A stretch of DNA of 64,000 bases from Roseitalea sp. (lineage in GTDB: Bacteria; Pseudomonadota; Alphaproteobacteria; Rhizobiales; Rhizobiaceae): the NCBI GenBank assembly GCA_017642895.1, contig JAEPON010000004.1, positions 186,001 through 250,000 on the forward strand, given 5' to 3'. Numbering within the stretch: position 1 is the first letter of the stretch; each line of letters starts with the position of its first letter. The position numbers and the translations under genes were made by a program. Under the pieces are notes generated by a model that was not told the DNA's origin, did no database searches, and saw only the letters and a list, made by a program, of their open reading frames with translations. Positions 43,642-51,307 of this stretch are shown here, one piece after another.

Positions 43642-44487
43642 ATGGGTTCGCCGGAAAGCGGCGCAGCGGCACCTTCACGCAGGGCCCGAGGCCGGCCGCG
43701 GGACTGGAACGACAAGACTGCCCAGAACACGATCAAGTCGCTCGACCGGGCGATGGAGGTGTTCGAGTTTCTCAGCGAGAATCAAGGCTTGTCACTGACG
43801 CAACTGGCGGCCGAGACCGGACAATCGCCAGCCACCGTCTACAGGGTTCTGATCACGCTCGAGGGCAGGGGGCTTGCCGAATTCGATCCCGGTGACCAGT
43901 CATGGCATGTGGGGGCACGGGCGTTCGTCATCGGCGCGCGCTTCCTGCGCCGCACGCAACTGGTCGACAGGGCGCGACCGATCCTGCGGCGCCTGATGGA
44001 GGCAACCGGCGAAACCGCCAATCTGGGCATCGTGCAGAACCGGTCCGTGCTGTTCGTCAGCCAGGTAGAGACCCATGCCAGCATCCGCGCTTTCTTTCCA
44101 CCCGGGACGCTGTCGCCGCTTCACGCGTCGGGCATCGGCAAGGCGCTGCTCGCGGAATTGGCGCCCGACCGCCTCGATGCGGTGCTTGATGCGCGGCTGG
44201 ACGGCTTCACCCCCAAAACGCTGTCGGCGCCCGACGATCTGCGCGCCGATCTCGTCCGGATACGAACGCGCGGCTATGCGTTCGATGATGAGGAGAAAAA
44301 TCCCGGCATGCGGTGCATCGCAGCGCCCGTGTTCGACATTCATGGCGAAGCGGTCGCCGGTCTGTCCGTGTCCGGGCCGACGGCGCGGATCAGCACGGAT
44401 GAAGTGGACAAGTTCGCCACACCGGTGATTGAGGCGGCGGCAGAACTGACGCGGGCGATCGGCGGGACCGGTCGGCCGCGCCACTGA
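43642..44487 (+). CDS. bhcR: IclR family regulator of the beta-hydroxyaspartate cluster
   Basis: 281 residues. The helix-turn-helix is at about residues 30-90 (LDRAMEVFEFLSENQGLSLT, GQSPATVYRVLITLEGRG), with an IclR effector domain after it (HASGIGKALLAEL, GYAFDDEEKNPGMRCIAAPVF). Divergent placement from bhcA is the known arrangement in Paracoccus, where BhcR responds to glyoxylate. Confidence 0.9.
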   Translation: MGSPESGAAAPSRRARGRPRDWNDKTAQNTIKSLDRAMEVFEFLSENQGLSLTQLAAETGQSPATVYRVLITLEGRGLAEFDPGDQSWHVGARAFVIGARFLRRTQLVDRARPILRRLMEATGETANLGIVQNRSVLFVSQVETHASIRAFFPPGTLSPLHASGIGKALLAELAPDRLDAVLDARLDGFTPKTLSAPDDLRADLVRIRTRGYAFDDEEKNPGMRCIAAPVFDIHGEAVAGLSVSGPTARISTDEVDKFATPVIEAAAELTRAIGGTGRPRH

Positions 44488-44506
44488 CCGAGCCGGCCCT
44501 CGGTTT
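44487..44506. terminator. Terminator between convergent bhcR and allE
   Basis: ACCGAG-CCGGCC-CTCGGT followed by TTTCT lies exactly between the two convergent genes. A 6-bp stem with a short T-run makes a weak intrinsic terminator for bhcR; the stem could also act on the opposite strand. Confidence 0.5.
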
Positions 44507-44507
44507 C

Positions 44508-45332
44508 TCAGCGGATGCGAAGCGCCATGTGGCGGTTGACGTCCTTGTAGAGAAGATAGCGGAAGCGGCCCGGTCCACCCGCATAGCAGGCTTGGGGGCA
44601 AAAGGCGCGCAGCCACATATAGTCGCCCGCTTCGACCTCGACCCAATCCTGGTTGAGGCGATAGACCGCCTTGCCCTCCAGCACATAGAGCCCGTGCTCC
44701 ATGACATGGGTCTCGGCAAAGGGAATGACCGCGCCGGGCTCGAAGGTGACGATGGTGACATGCATGTCGTGGCGCATGTCGGCGGGATCGACAAAGCGCG
44801 TCGTCGCCCATTTGCCGTCGGTGCCCGGCATCGGCGTCGGCGCGATATCGTCGTCATGGGTGACGATGACATCGGGCGCGGGCAGGTCGTCGACCGCCTC
44901 ATAGGCCTTGCGAATCCAGTGGAACTTGAACAGCGCGTCGGCTTGGTTCTTCAGCGCCCACTGCGTTGAAGGCGGCAGGTAGACATAGCTGCCGGGCCTC
45001 AGAGCATGGGTCGTTCCCTCGATCGTGACGACGCCTTCGCCCTCGACGACGAAGAGGACACCTTCGGCTTCGGGATCGGTTTCCGGCTGATTTGACCCGC
45101 CGCCGGGTGCCACTTCCATGATGTATTGCGAAAACGTCTCGGCAAAGCCGGTCAACGGACGCGACAGCACCCACAGGCGCGTCTTGTCCCAAAAGGGCAG
45201 AAAGCTGGTGACGATGTCGCGCATCGTCCCCTTGGGAACGACCGCATAGGCCTCGGTGAACACAGCGCGGTCGGTCAGCAGTTGCGTTTGCGGTGGGTGG
45301 CCGCCCGATGGCGCGAAGTAGGTGGCGGTCAT
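44508..45332 (-). CDS. allE: (S)-ureidoglycine aminohydrolase, bicupin
   Basis: 274 residues from the ATG at 45332. Two cupin domains: the first around EVAPGGGSNQPETDPEAEGVLFVVEG, the second around VTFEPGAVIPFAETHVMEHGLYVLEG, followed by WLRAFCPQACYAGG, which is characteristic of UGHY/YlbA. It releases ammonia from ureidoglycine to give ureidoglycolate, the substrate of AllA. The two ureide genes thus flank the glyoxylate-assimilating bhc cluster on either side. Confidence 0.9.
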   Translation of the reverse strand: MTATYFAPSGGHPPQTQLLTDRAVFTEAYAVVPKGTMRDIVTSFLPFWDKTRLWVLSRPLTGFAETFSQYIMEVAPGGGSNQPETDPEAEGVLFVVEGEGVVTIEGTTHALRPGSYVYLPPSTQWALKNQADALFKFHWIRKAYEAVDDLPAPDVIVTHDDDIAPTPMPGTDGKWATTRFVDPADMRHDMHVTIVTFEPGAVIPFAETHVMEHGLYVLEGKAVYRLNQDWVEVEAGDYMWLRAFCPQACYAGGPGRFRYLLYKDVNRHMALRIR

Positions 45333-45546
45333 GACTGCTTCCCGATGCTGATCGATCGTTGGGGCCGGCCCGGCACAACGGCCCGGCATGGGGCAGGGCC
45401 GATGCGTCGAACGCGGATCACACCGTTCATGTTGGCTGGCGGGCGTTTCGTCAATCAAAAGAAGGTGAAACGCGATGTCACCGGCGCGCCGGCGATGCCT
45501 GCCGGCAGCCGATGCGACAAACGGGTGATTGCGATTGGGCTGGTAA

Positions 45547-45561
45547 GAACATATAGAGAAC
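45547..45561. promoter_or_regulatory. LexA (SOS) box of alphaproteobacterial type
   Basis: GAACATATAGAGAAC fits GAAC-N7-GAAC, the complement of GTTC-N7-GTTC recognised by alphaproteobacterial LexA. It ends 2 bases before the ATG of the radical SAM repair gene, so bound LexA would block the start of transcription or of the leader. Confidence 0.75.
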
Positions 45562-45563
45562 AT

Positions 45564-46799
45564 ATGGACATTTCGAACCTCAAGCGCAAGTTGGCGATCC
45601 TCGCCGATGCTGCCAAATATGACGCCTCTTGCGCGTCTTCGGGCACCGATCGCAGAACCAGCCGCGATGGCACGGCGCTTGGCTCGACCGAGGGGATGGG
45701 CATCTGTCATGCCTATGCGCCGGACGGCCGCTGTATCAGCCTGCTCAAGATCCTGATGACCAATTTCTGCGTTTACGACTGCGCATTCTGCGTCAATCGC
45801 GTGAGTTCGAATGTCCAGCGTGCACGCTTTTCGCCCGAGGAGGTCGTCTGGCTGACGACGGAGTTCTACCGCCGCAATTATATTGAGGGCCTGTTTCTGA
45901 GTTCCGGCATCATCCGTTCGCCCGATTACACGATGGAGCATATCGTGCGCATTGCGCGCCTTTTGCGCCACGATCACCGGTTCCGCGGCTATATTCACCT
46001 CAAGACCATTCCCGATGCCGCACCCGAACTGATCGAGGAGGCCGGGCTTCTGGCCGACCGTATCTCGATCAACGTCGAACTTCCGACAGACCGAAGCGTC
46101 CGGCGTTATGCGCCCGAAAAGGATGCCGCTGTGATCCGCAAGTCCATGGCGGGCGTGAAGCTGACACAGCAGGACTATGCCGACCCGACATTTCGCGGCC
46201 GCAAGCGTGGCCGTTTTGCGCCGGCGGGCCAGTCAACGCAGATGATTGTCGGCGCTGACGGGGCCAATGATCGCACCATATTGGGCACATCGGTTCGGCT
46301 CTACAGCGCCTATGCCCTCAGGCGGGTCTATTATTCGGCCTTCTCTCCGATCCCCGATTGCAGCGCCGCGCTTCCGCTGATCAAGCCGCCGCTGCAACGC
46401 GAACACCGCCTTTATCAGGCCGACTGGCTGTTGCGGTACTATGGTTTCGAACTGGACGAGATCGCGCCGGCGGACGATGCGGGCATGCTGGATCTGGAGA
46501 TCGACCCGAAGCTGGCATGGGCATTGGCTCATCGCGGCCGGTTCCCGGTCGATATCAATCGCGCCGATCGTGCAACATTGCTGCGGGTGCCCGGTTTCGG
46601 CGCCAGGACCGTCGGCCGTATCATCGCCAGCCGGGCACATGGCACGTTGCGCTACGATGATCTGCGCCGGATGGGCGCGCGCCTCGGGCAGGCCCGTCCC
46701 TTTGTCGTCACACCGGACTGGCGGCCTTCGGCGCTGATCGATCGTGCGGATCTGCGTGCGCGGACGGCGGCAACCCCCCGGCAGATGGAGCTGTTTTGA
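45564..46799 (+). CDS. Radical SAM putative DNA modification/repair protein
   Basis: 411 residues from the ATG at 45564. The radical SAM cluster motif CVYDCAFC (C-x3-C-x2-C, about residues 70-77) is followed by NRVSSNVQRARFSPEE. A C-terminal helix-hairpin-helix (VDINRADRATLLRVPGFGAR) suggests DNA binding. This is the SplB-like putative repair family that pairs with a DUF4130 protein. The LexA box at its start supports a role in DNA damage, and the partner gene overlaps its stop by 4 bases. The lesion or modification it acts on is unknown. Confidence 0.88.
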   Translation: MDISNLKRKLAILADAAKYDASCASSGTDRRTSRDGTALGSTEGMGICHAYAPDGRCISLLKILMTNFCVYDCAFCVNRVSSNVQRARFSPEEVVWLTTEFYRRNYIEGLFLSSGIIRSPDYTMEHIVRIARLLRHDHRFRGYIHLKTIPDAAPELIEEAGLLADRISINVELPTDRSVRRYAPEKDAAVIRKSMAGVKLTQQDYADPTFRGRKRGRFAPAGQSTQMIVGADGANDRTILGTSVRLYSAYALRRVYYSAFSPIPDCSAALPLIKPPLQREHRLYQADWLLRYYGFELDEIAPADDAGMLDLEIDPKLAWALAHRGRFPVDINRADRATLLRVPGFGARTVGRIIASRAHGTLRYDDLRRMGARLGQARPFVVTPDWRPSALIDRADLRARTAATPRQMELF

Positions 46800-47653
46800 C
46801 ATTTTGTGTGCGCTTGCCCCGGATCGGCACGTTCAATGCCTGGCGCGACGTCGCGCGGCAACTGGCCCGGGCGGGTGTGCCGGCTGGCGATGTCGACTGG
46901 GGCATTGCGGGCGAGCCGACGGGGCTGTTTGACGACGCGCTACCGGACGGGGCGGGCGCGCTGAGTGTTCCCGGTGCCTTTGTTGACCTTGCGGCTGCAT
47001 TGATCCCCGAGCGGTCCGGCGAGGGCATGGCCATCGCCTATGCGTTGCTGCTGCGTCTGCAGGGCAGCCGGCGATTGCTGGGGAACCGCGCGGACCGGCT
47101 GGTTGCCCGTGCCTGGCAGATCGGAAAGACCACGCGCCGCGATATCCACAAGATGAAAGCGTTCGTCCGGTTTCGTGAATTGCCTTCGGAAACCGCCCGC
47201 CGCCGCTTTGCCGCCTGGTTCGAGCCCTGCCACCGCATCGAAGAACCGGCGGCGACGTTCTTTGCCGACCGGTTCGGTGACATGGACTGGCTGATCCAGA
47301 CGCCCGAGATCACGATCCTGTTTGAAGAAGGCCGGCTGCGGCTCAGCGCCGAAAGGAACACGCGGCCCGCGATTGACGATGATATCGAGCAATTGTGGAA
47401 GACCTATTATGCGCACATCTTCAATCCGGCGCGGCTCAAGGTGAAGGCCATGCAGGCCGAGATGCCGAAAAAATACTGGCGAAACCTGCCCGAGGCCGTG
47501 CTGATTCCGGAGTTGATCGCCTCTGCGGATTTGCGGGCCACCGAAATGCGCCAAACCTTGCCGAGCCAGGCGCCGCCGCGCGCGGCGCGTATTCTGGACC
47601 GGCTGCATGCGCCGAACCAAAAACGGACGCCGCCGGCCGGGCGCCGTCGGTGA
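46796..47653 (+). CDS. DUF4130-type DNA metabolism protein, partner of the radical SAM repair gene
   Basis: 285 residues starting at a TTG that overlaps the radical SAM stop (TTGA). It has the DUF4130 core: RRDIHKMKAFVRFRELP, FAAWFEPCHRIEEPAATFFADRF, WLIQTPE, and LWKTYYAHIFNPARLKVKAMQ with MPKKYWRNLPEA. In many bacteria this domain is fused to a uracil-DNA glycosylase-like domain (UdgX); here that domain is absent. Co-transcribed with the radical SAM gene under LexA. Confidence 0.85.
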   Translation: MTFCVRLPRIGTFNAWRDVARQLARAGVPAGDVDWGIAGEPTGLFDDALPDGAGALSVPGAFVDLAAALIPERSGEGMAIAYALLLRLQGSRRLLGNRADRLVARAWQIGKTTRRDIHKMKAFVRFRELPSETARRRFAAWFEPCHRIEEPAATFFADRFGDMDWLIQTPEITILFEEGRLRLSAERNTRPAIDDDIEQLWKTYYAHIFNPARLKVKAMQAEMPKKYWRNLPEAVLIPELIASADLRATEMRQTLPSQAPPRAARILDRLHAPNQKRTPPAGRRR

Positions 47654-48041
47654 AAGCCCCGTGATCGGTGCAACTCAGCCTGCCGGACGCCGAGCCATTG
47701 TGCCTTGCGATTGCCGGGCTCGCGGTTCAGTCTCGAACACCGATTCGGGACAGGCGGCATTTTGCGTCCACCGGAGCCGGTCGTTGGGCGCGGGATCGGC
47801 AAAGCCCCGTGTTGCGGGAGGCGGTGACTGGTCGCAACCGGCCTGTTCACTTTGAGGCGGTTCATTTTATTGGCTGAAATCGCCTTGCACTGGCCGATAT
47901 TTGCGGCGAAGCTGCCTGCGTTTGATTTTGTTGGAGCAACTGTTTGCAAATGCGGGCCGGAAACGAAGCGGACGGCCGACCGCCCATGATGCAAGAGTTC
48001 AATCCGATGGGGCGAAAGTGCGATCCGATGAGGCGAGAGCC
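47654..48041. other. 388-base gap without a convincing gene
   Basis: This is the longest gene-free stretch. A 69-codon ORF at 47668-47877 has no recognisable features and no ribosome site. GTTG-GAG-CAAC (near 47930) is a small inverted repeat. The last 40 bases hold a tandem repeat directly before the hydrolase start. A promoter for the hydrolase-IclR pair is expected here, but I cannot place it with confidence. Confidence 0.4.
48002..48039 (+). repeat. Two tandem copies of a 17-base element before the hydrolase gene
   Basis: ATCCGATGGGGCGAAAG (48002-48018) and ATCCGATGAGGCGAGAG (48023-48039) differ at two positions and are spaced exactly 21 bases apart, two helical turns. The second copy carries the GAGG ribosome site of the 48042 gene. 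The 21-base period could reflect a coding duplication or paired regulator contacts. Confidence 0.45.
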
Positions 48042-48965
48042 ATGACTTCGCTACAGCGCAGGCGTCGGCGCGGCGCCGCCACCGAGCCGACATGGAATGA
48101 GAGGCTGGTTTTTGCCCGGACGGAAGACGGGCTCGACCTTCAGGGGCTTCTCGCCACACCCAAAAGGGACCCCAGGGCCGATGATGTGCTGTGCCTGTGG
48201 GTTCACACCAGGCAGTTGCATTTTGCCGAAGCCGAATATGTGGCGATTGCCAGGCTGGTGGCTGCTGCCGGCATGCCGATGTTGACGGTCAACACACGCG
48301 GCCAAGGTTTCGGAACCTGGTTTCGCGTCGAAAACAAGCCGTTGTTGGCCGGCAGCGCGTGGGAATCCTTCACCGATTGCGTTTATGATCTTGACGCATG
48401 GATCGACGAAGCCGCCATACAGGGCTATCGCAAGATCCTGCTGGTCGGCCACGGGTTTGGCGGCGCCAAGGTGCTGCATTTCCAGGCGCAGCGCGCCCGG
48501 CCCGAGGTTGTGGGTCTGGTGCTTGCGTCTTCCGGCTCGGCCGTTCGGGACAAGATGTCCGAGGACAGTATCGATCTTGCGCGCCAGATGGCGCGAGAGG
48601 GCAGGGGGCGCGATCTGATGCCCTGGGGCACGGGCGGTGACAGCCTGACCAGCACGGTGAGCGCCGACTGGTATCTGGCCCGCGCCCAGATGTACAAGGA
48701 ACTTTATGGCCATGGCGCGTTGCCGCCCGCTCTGGCGCGCATCCGATGTCCGCTGTTTGCCTGGTATGGCGCCGACGAGCCGAAGCCGCACCGCAATGTC
48801 GAGGCATTTATCGAACGGATGCGGCGAACGGCGACGCGGGCGCCCAGCTTTCAGGCGATGCTGCTCAAGGGCGTTGGATTTTTCTACACCGGATCGGAGC
48901 AGACCATCGCGCGGACGCTCATCAAGATCCACGACACCGTGGCGGGTCACAAGACCGCCGCCTGA
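48042..48965 (+). CDS. Alpha/beta hydrolase
   Basis: 307 residues from the ATG at 48042; an in-frame TTG further upstream would add 47 residues through the tandem repeat. The hydrolase fold is inferred from VNTRGQGFGTW, the nucleophile-elbow region LLVGHGFGGAKVL (Gly where Ser is usual: G-H-G-F-G), and a late FAWYGADEPKPH. The missing nucleophile serine suggests a non-hydrolytic or altered activity. It is directly upstream of the IclR gene. Confidence 0.75.
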   Translation: MTSLQRRRRRGAATEPTWNERLVFARTEDGLDLQGLLATPKRDPRADDVLCLWVHTRQLHFAEAEYVAIARLVAAAGMPMLTVNTRGQGFGTWFRVENKPLLAGSAWESFTDCVYDLDAWIDEAAIQGYRKILLVGHGFGGAKVLHFQAQRARPEVVGLVLASSGSAVRDKMSEDSIDLARQMAREGRGRDLMPWGTGGDSLTSTVSADWYLARAQMYKELYGHGALPPALARIRCPLFAWYGADEPKPHRNVEAFIERMRRTATRAPSFQAMLLKGVGFFYTGSEQTIARTLIKIHDTVAGHKTAA

Positions 48966-48972
48966 GGACACC

Positions 48973-49815
48973 ATGGCAGAACGACGACGACGCGGGCCGG
49001 CGCGATCCGGCGACAAACCGGTCACACGGGCGCTTGACCGCGGCCTGCGTATCCTGGAGGTGCTCGCCGACGAACCCGGGCTTCCGCTGGCCGACATTGC
49101 CAGCGAGACGGACCTGTCGCCGGCGACCGCCCTGCGCCTGCTCGATACGCTGCGGGCACGCGAGTTCGTCGCGCACAATGGCGCGGACGGAACCTATCGC
49201 ATCGGCCTGAAAGCGTTCGAGGTCGGATCGCGTTTTCTGGCGCATACCCGGCTGCAGGAGACATGCCGGCCATTGCTGCAACGCCTGGCGGAAGACACGG
49301 GACAGACCGTCTCTCTGGCGATTCTCGAGCAGGCCGAAGCGGTCTATGTCGACAGCAGCGAAAGCAACCGGTCGATCCGGACGACCACGCGGGTCGGAAC
49401 CCGCGCGCCGGCCCATGCGAGCGCGTCCGGCAAGGTGCTGTTGGCCTGGCTTTGGGAAGCGCGGGTCGAGGAGATCGTGGGCACGGGACCCTACCGGCCA
49501 TTGACCCCCAACACGATCACCGATCGCGGTGTCCTCGTCGAAGAGTTGGGCGATGTGCGGCAAAACGGCATTGCGTTCGATCGGGAGGAGTTCGATCTGG
49601 GCATTTCGTGCCTTGCGGCGCCGGTGCGCGACCGGTCCGGCGATGTGGTGGCGGCCATCTCGCTGTCTTCGCTGAGCAGCCAGTTGGCCGGCCGCGAAGC
49701 GGCGTTTGCTTCGGCGTTGCAGCAGGCGGCGAGCGATGCGTCGTTGCGGCTGGGCTGGCGCGCCCCGGCGGGCGGCTCGGCGCATGCCGATGCGTCCTTG
49801 CCTTTGGTCGATTGA
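48973..49815 (+). CDS. IclR family transcriptional regulator
   Basis: 280 residues from the ATG at 48973 (GAGG upstream). Winged helix at about residues 17-75 (RALDRGLRILEVLADEPGLP, DLSPATALRLLDTLRAREF). The effector domain shows HASASGKVLLAWL and GIAFDREEFDLGISCLAAPV. Its stop codon lies within a palindrome that recurs before the family-5 ABC operon, so it probably controls the MFS gene and the 51308-64000 operon. Confidence 0.92.
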   Translation: MAERRRRGPARSGDKPVTRALDRGLRILEVLADEPGLPLADIASETDLSPATALRLLDTLRAREFVAHNGADGTYRIGLKAFEVGSRFLAHTRLQETCRPLLQRLAEDTGQTVSLAILEQAEAVYVDSSESNRSIRTTTRVGTRAPAHASASGKVLLAWLWEARVEEIVGTGPYRPLTPNTITDRGVLVEELGDVRQNGIAFDREEFDLGISCLAAPVRDRSGDVVAAISLSSLSSQLAGREAAFASALQQAASDASLRLGWRAPAGGSAHADASLPLVD

Positions 49816-49834
49816 TTTCATCTAGTGAAATCAA
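49812..49834. promoter_or_regulatory. IclR operator, first copy
   Basis: A 23-base palindrome with 9-base arms, TTGATTTCA and TGAAATCAA, around TCTAG. It overlaps the IclR stop codon and lies 79 bases before the MFS start. Its centre, TTTCATCTAGTGAAA, matches the second copy at 51211 except for one base. Confidence 0.7.
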
Positions 49835-49913
49835 TTTTTGTTTTTTGACACTTGAAGCCTTTTGGGCGTAATGATCGGGCGCGGCCATTTCGGGCCGCAT
49901 CGAAAGGTCTTGC

Positions 49914-51236
49914 ATGTCCGGCCGTGACGGGTCTGCCGACGAACCGGCGGAATTGTCCCCGAGTGTTCGCAACATTCTCACCCTTTTTACCCTGCCGCAG
50001 GCGGGGCTCTTCTTCGGAACCCGTATCTTTGCGTCCATCGCCGTCTGGATCGAGCGACTGACCACCGCATGGCTGGCATGGGAGTTGACACAGTCGACCG
50101 GCTGGCTCGGCACCATCGCCTTCCTCCGCCTGGCCCCGGCGCTCCTGGTCGGCCCGCTGGGCGGGGCGATGGCGGACCGGACGTCACCCCTGTTGATCAT
50201 GCGCGCCTGCAAGGCGGCGATCATCGGGTGTAGCGCTCTCCTTTTGGGTCTGGTGCTGGCCGATCGTCTGACGATCCATGCCCTGGCGATCCTGGCGCTG
50301 CTGATCGGCCTGGTTCAGGCGTTCGGCAATCCGGCCAACAAGTCGATCGTCTGGCATCTGGTCCCCAAAGCCTATTTGCCCGTTGCGATCCCCGTGGGCT
50401 CGATCACGTTCAATCTTGCCGGTTTCATAGGCCCCGCCATCGCCGGCCTTCTGATCGCCACGCAGGGCATTGCCGCAGCCTATGGGGCCGCGCTGATGCT
50501 CCAATTGGCATTTTTTGCCGTTTTGCTCACCATCGGGCTGTCGAGCGCGGAGACCGACAGGGCGCGGCGGCGGGCCGCCGAAACGACCATTGCCGGTGAT
50601 TTCATCGATGGGTTCCGTTACGCTTTGACGGATCGCACCATCGCCGCGATCCTGTCGATTCACCTCGTCTTCTCCCTGTCCGCGCGGCCGCTGATCGACC
50701 TGATGCCGGCGCTCGCCGCCATTGTTCATGATGGCGGTGCCGACATGGTCGGCCTGATGACGGCCGCCATGGGTGGCGGCGCCGTGATCGGCGGCATCTG
50801 GCTGGCCGCGCGCAGCCGCGTGGCGGGTCTGGCGCGCCTTTTGATCGGCTTCATGGCGGTGTTGATGGGATTTCTGATCGCGTTGCCCTGGGTGACGAGC
50901 CTCGCTGTGGGCCTCGTGCTGCTGGCGGCCATCGGTGTTTGCATGATCGTGCGTGCCGCCGGCACGCAAATGCTGCTGCAGTTCGCCGTCGAGGACGCGA
51001 TGCGCGGCCGGGTGATGGGATTTTACAGTCTGATCCTGCGGGCTGGCAGCGCCACGGGCGCTTTGGTCATCGGCGTTGCCGCCGAGCGGCTTGGCCTTCA
51101 ATGGGCCATCGCCGGTGCGGCCATACTGGGTGCATTTGTTTTGGCGCTGACGGCACACAGATTTCTCGGGGCCGCACAAAACGTTGGAAACAATGATAAA
51201 AAACTAAATGTTTCATCTAATGAAAATAATTTTTAA
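49914..51236 (+). CDS. MFS transporter (EntS/MFS_3-like exporter)
   Basis: 440 residues with about twelve membrane helices. The motif-A region GPLGGAMADRTSP follows the second helix. The fold resembles the enterobactin-exporter-like MFS group. The 3' end is unusually AT-rich (coding VGNNDKKLNVSSNENNF) and contains the second IclR operator. The substrate is unknown; it may export a by-product of the downstream pathway. Confidence 0.88.
   Translation: MSGRDGSADEPAELSPSVRNILTLFTLPQAGLFFGTRIFASIAVWIERLTTAWLAWELTQSTGWLGTIAFLRLAPALLVGPLGGAMADRTSPLLIMRACKAAIIGCSALLLGLVLADRLTIHALAILALLIGLVQAFGNPANKSIVWHLVPKAYLPVAIPVGSITFNLAGFIGPAIAGLLIATQGIAAAYGAALMLQLAFFAVLLTIGLSSAETDRARRRAAETTIAGDFIDGFRYALTDRTIAAILSIHLVFSLSARPLIDLMPALAAIVHDGGADMVGLMTAAMGGGAVIGGIWLAARSRVAGLARLLIGFMAVLMGFLIALPWVTSLAVGLVLLAAIGVCMIVRAAGTQMLLQFAVEDAMRGRVMGFYSLILRAGSATGALVIGVAAERLGLQWAIAGAAILGAFVLALTAHRFLGAAQNVGNNDKKLNVSSNENNF
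51211..51225. promoter_or_regulatory. IclR operator, second copy, inside the MFS gene end
   Basis: TTTCATCTAATGAAA is an inverted repeat with 5-base arms, matching the centre of 49812-49834 at 14 of 15 bases. It lies within the last codons of the MFS gene and 83 bases before the family-5 binding-protein start. An AT-rich promoter is likely just downstream (51226-51260). Confidence 0.7.
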
Positions 51237-51307
51237 CTGTTGACATATCTAAATCGACAGGTACCGTGGACGTGCTGAATAACGAGCATGTTGGGGAGGA
51301 GCCAATC

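Noticed and set aside
45443..45473. Inverted repeat GCGTTTC-N17-GAAACGC upstream of the radical SAM gene
   Set aside because: The loop is long and the arms are short, with no match to the other operators; it can easily arise by chance.
47668..47877. 69-codon ORF in the 388-base gap
   Set aside because: No ribosome site, no family resemblance and biased composition; kept only as part of the gap description.
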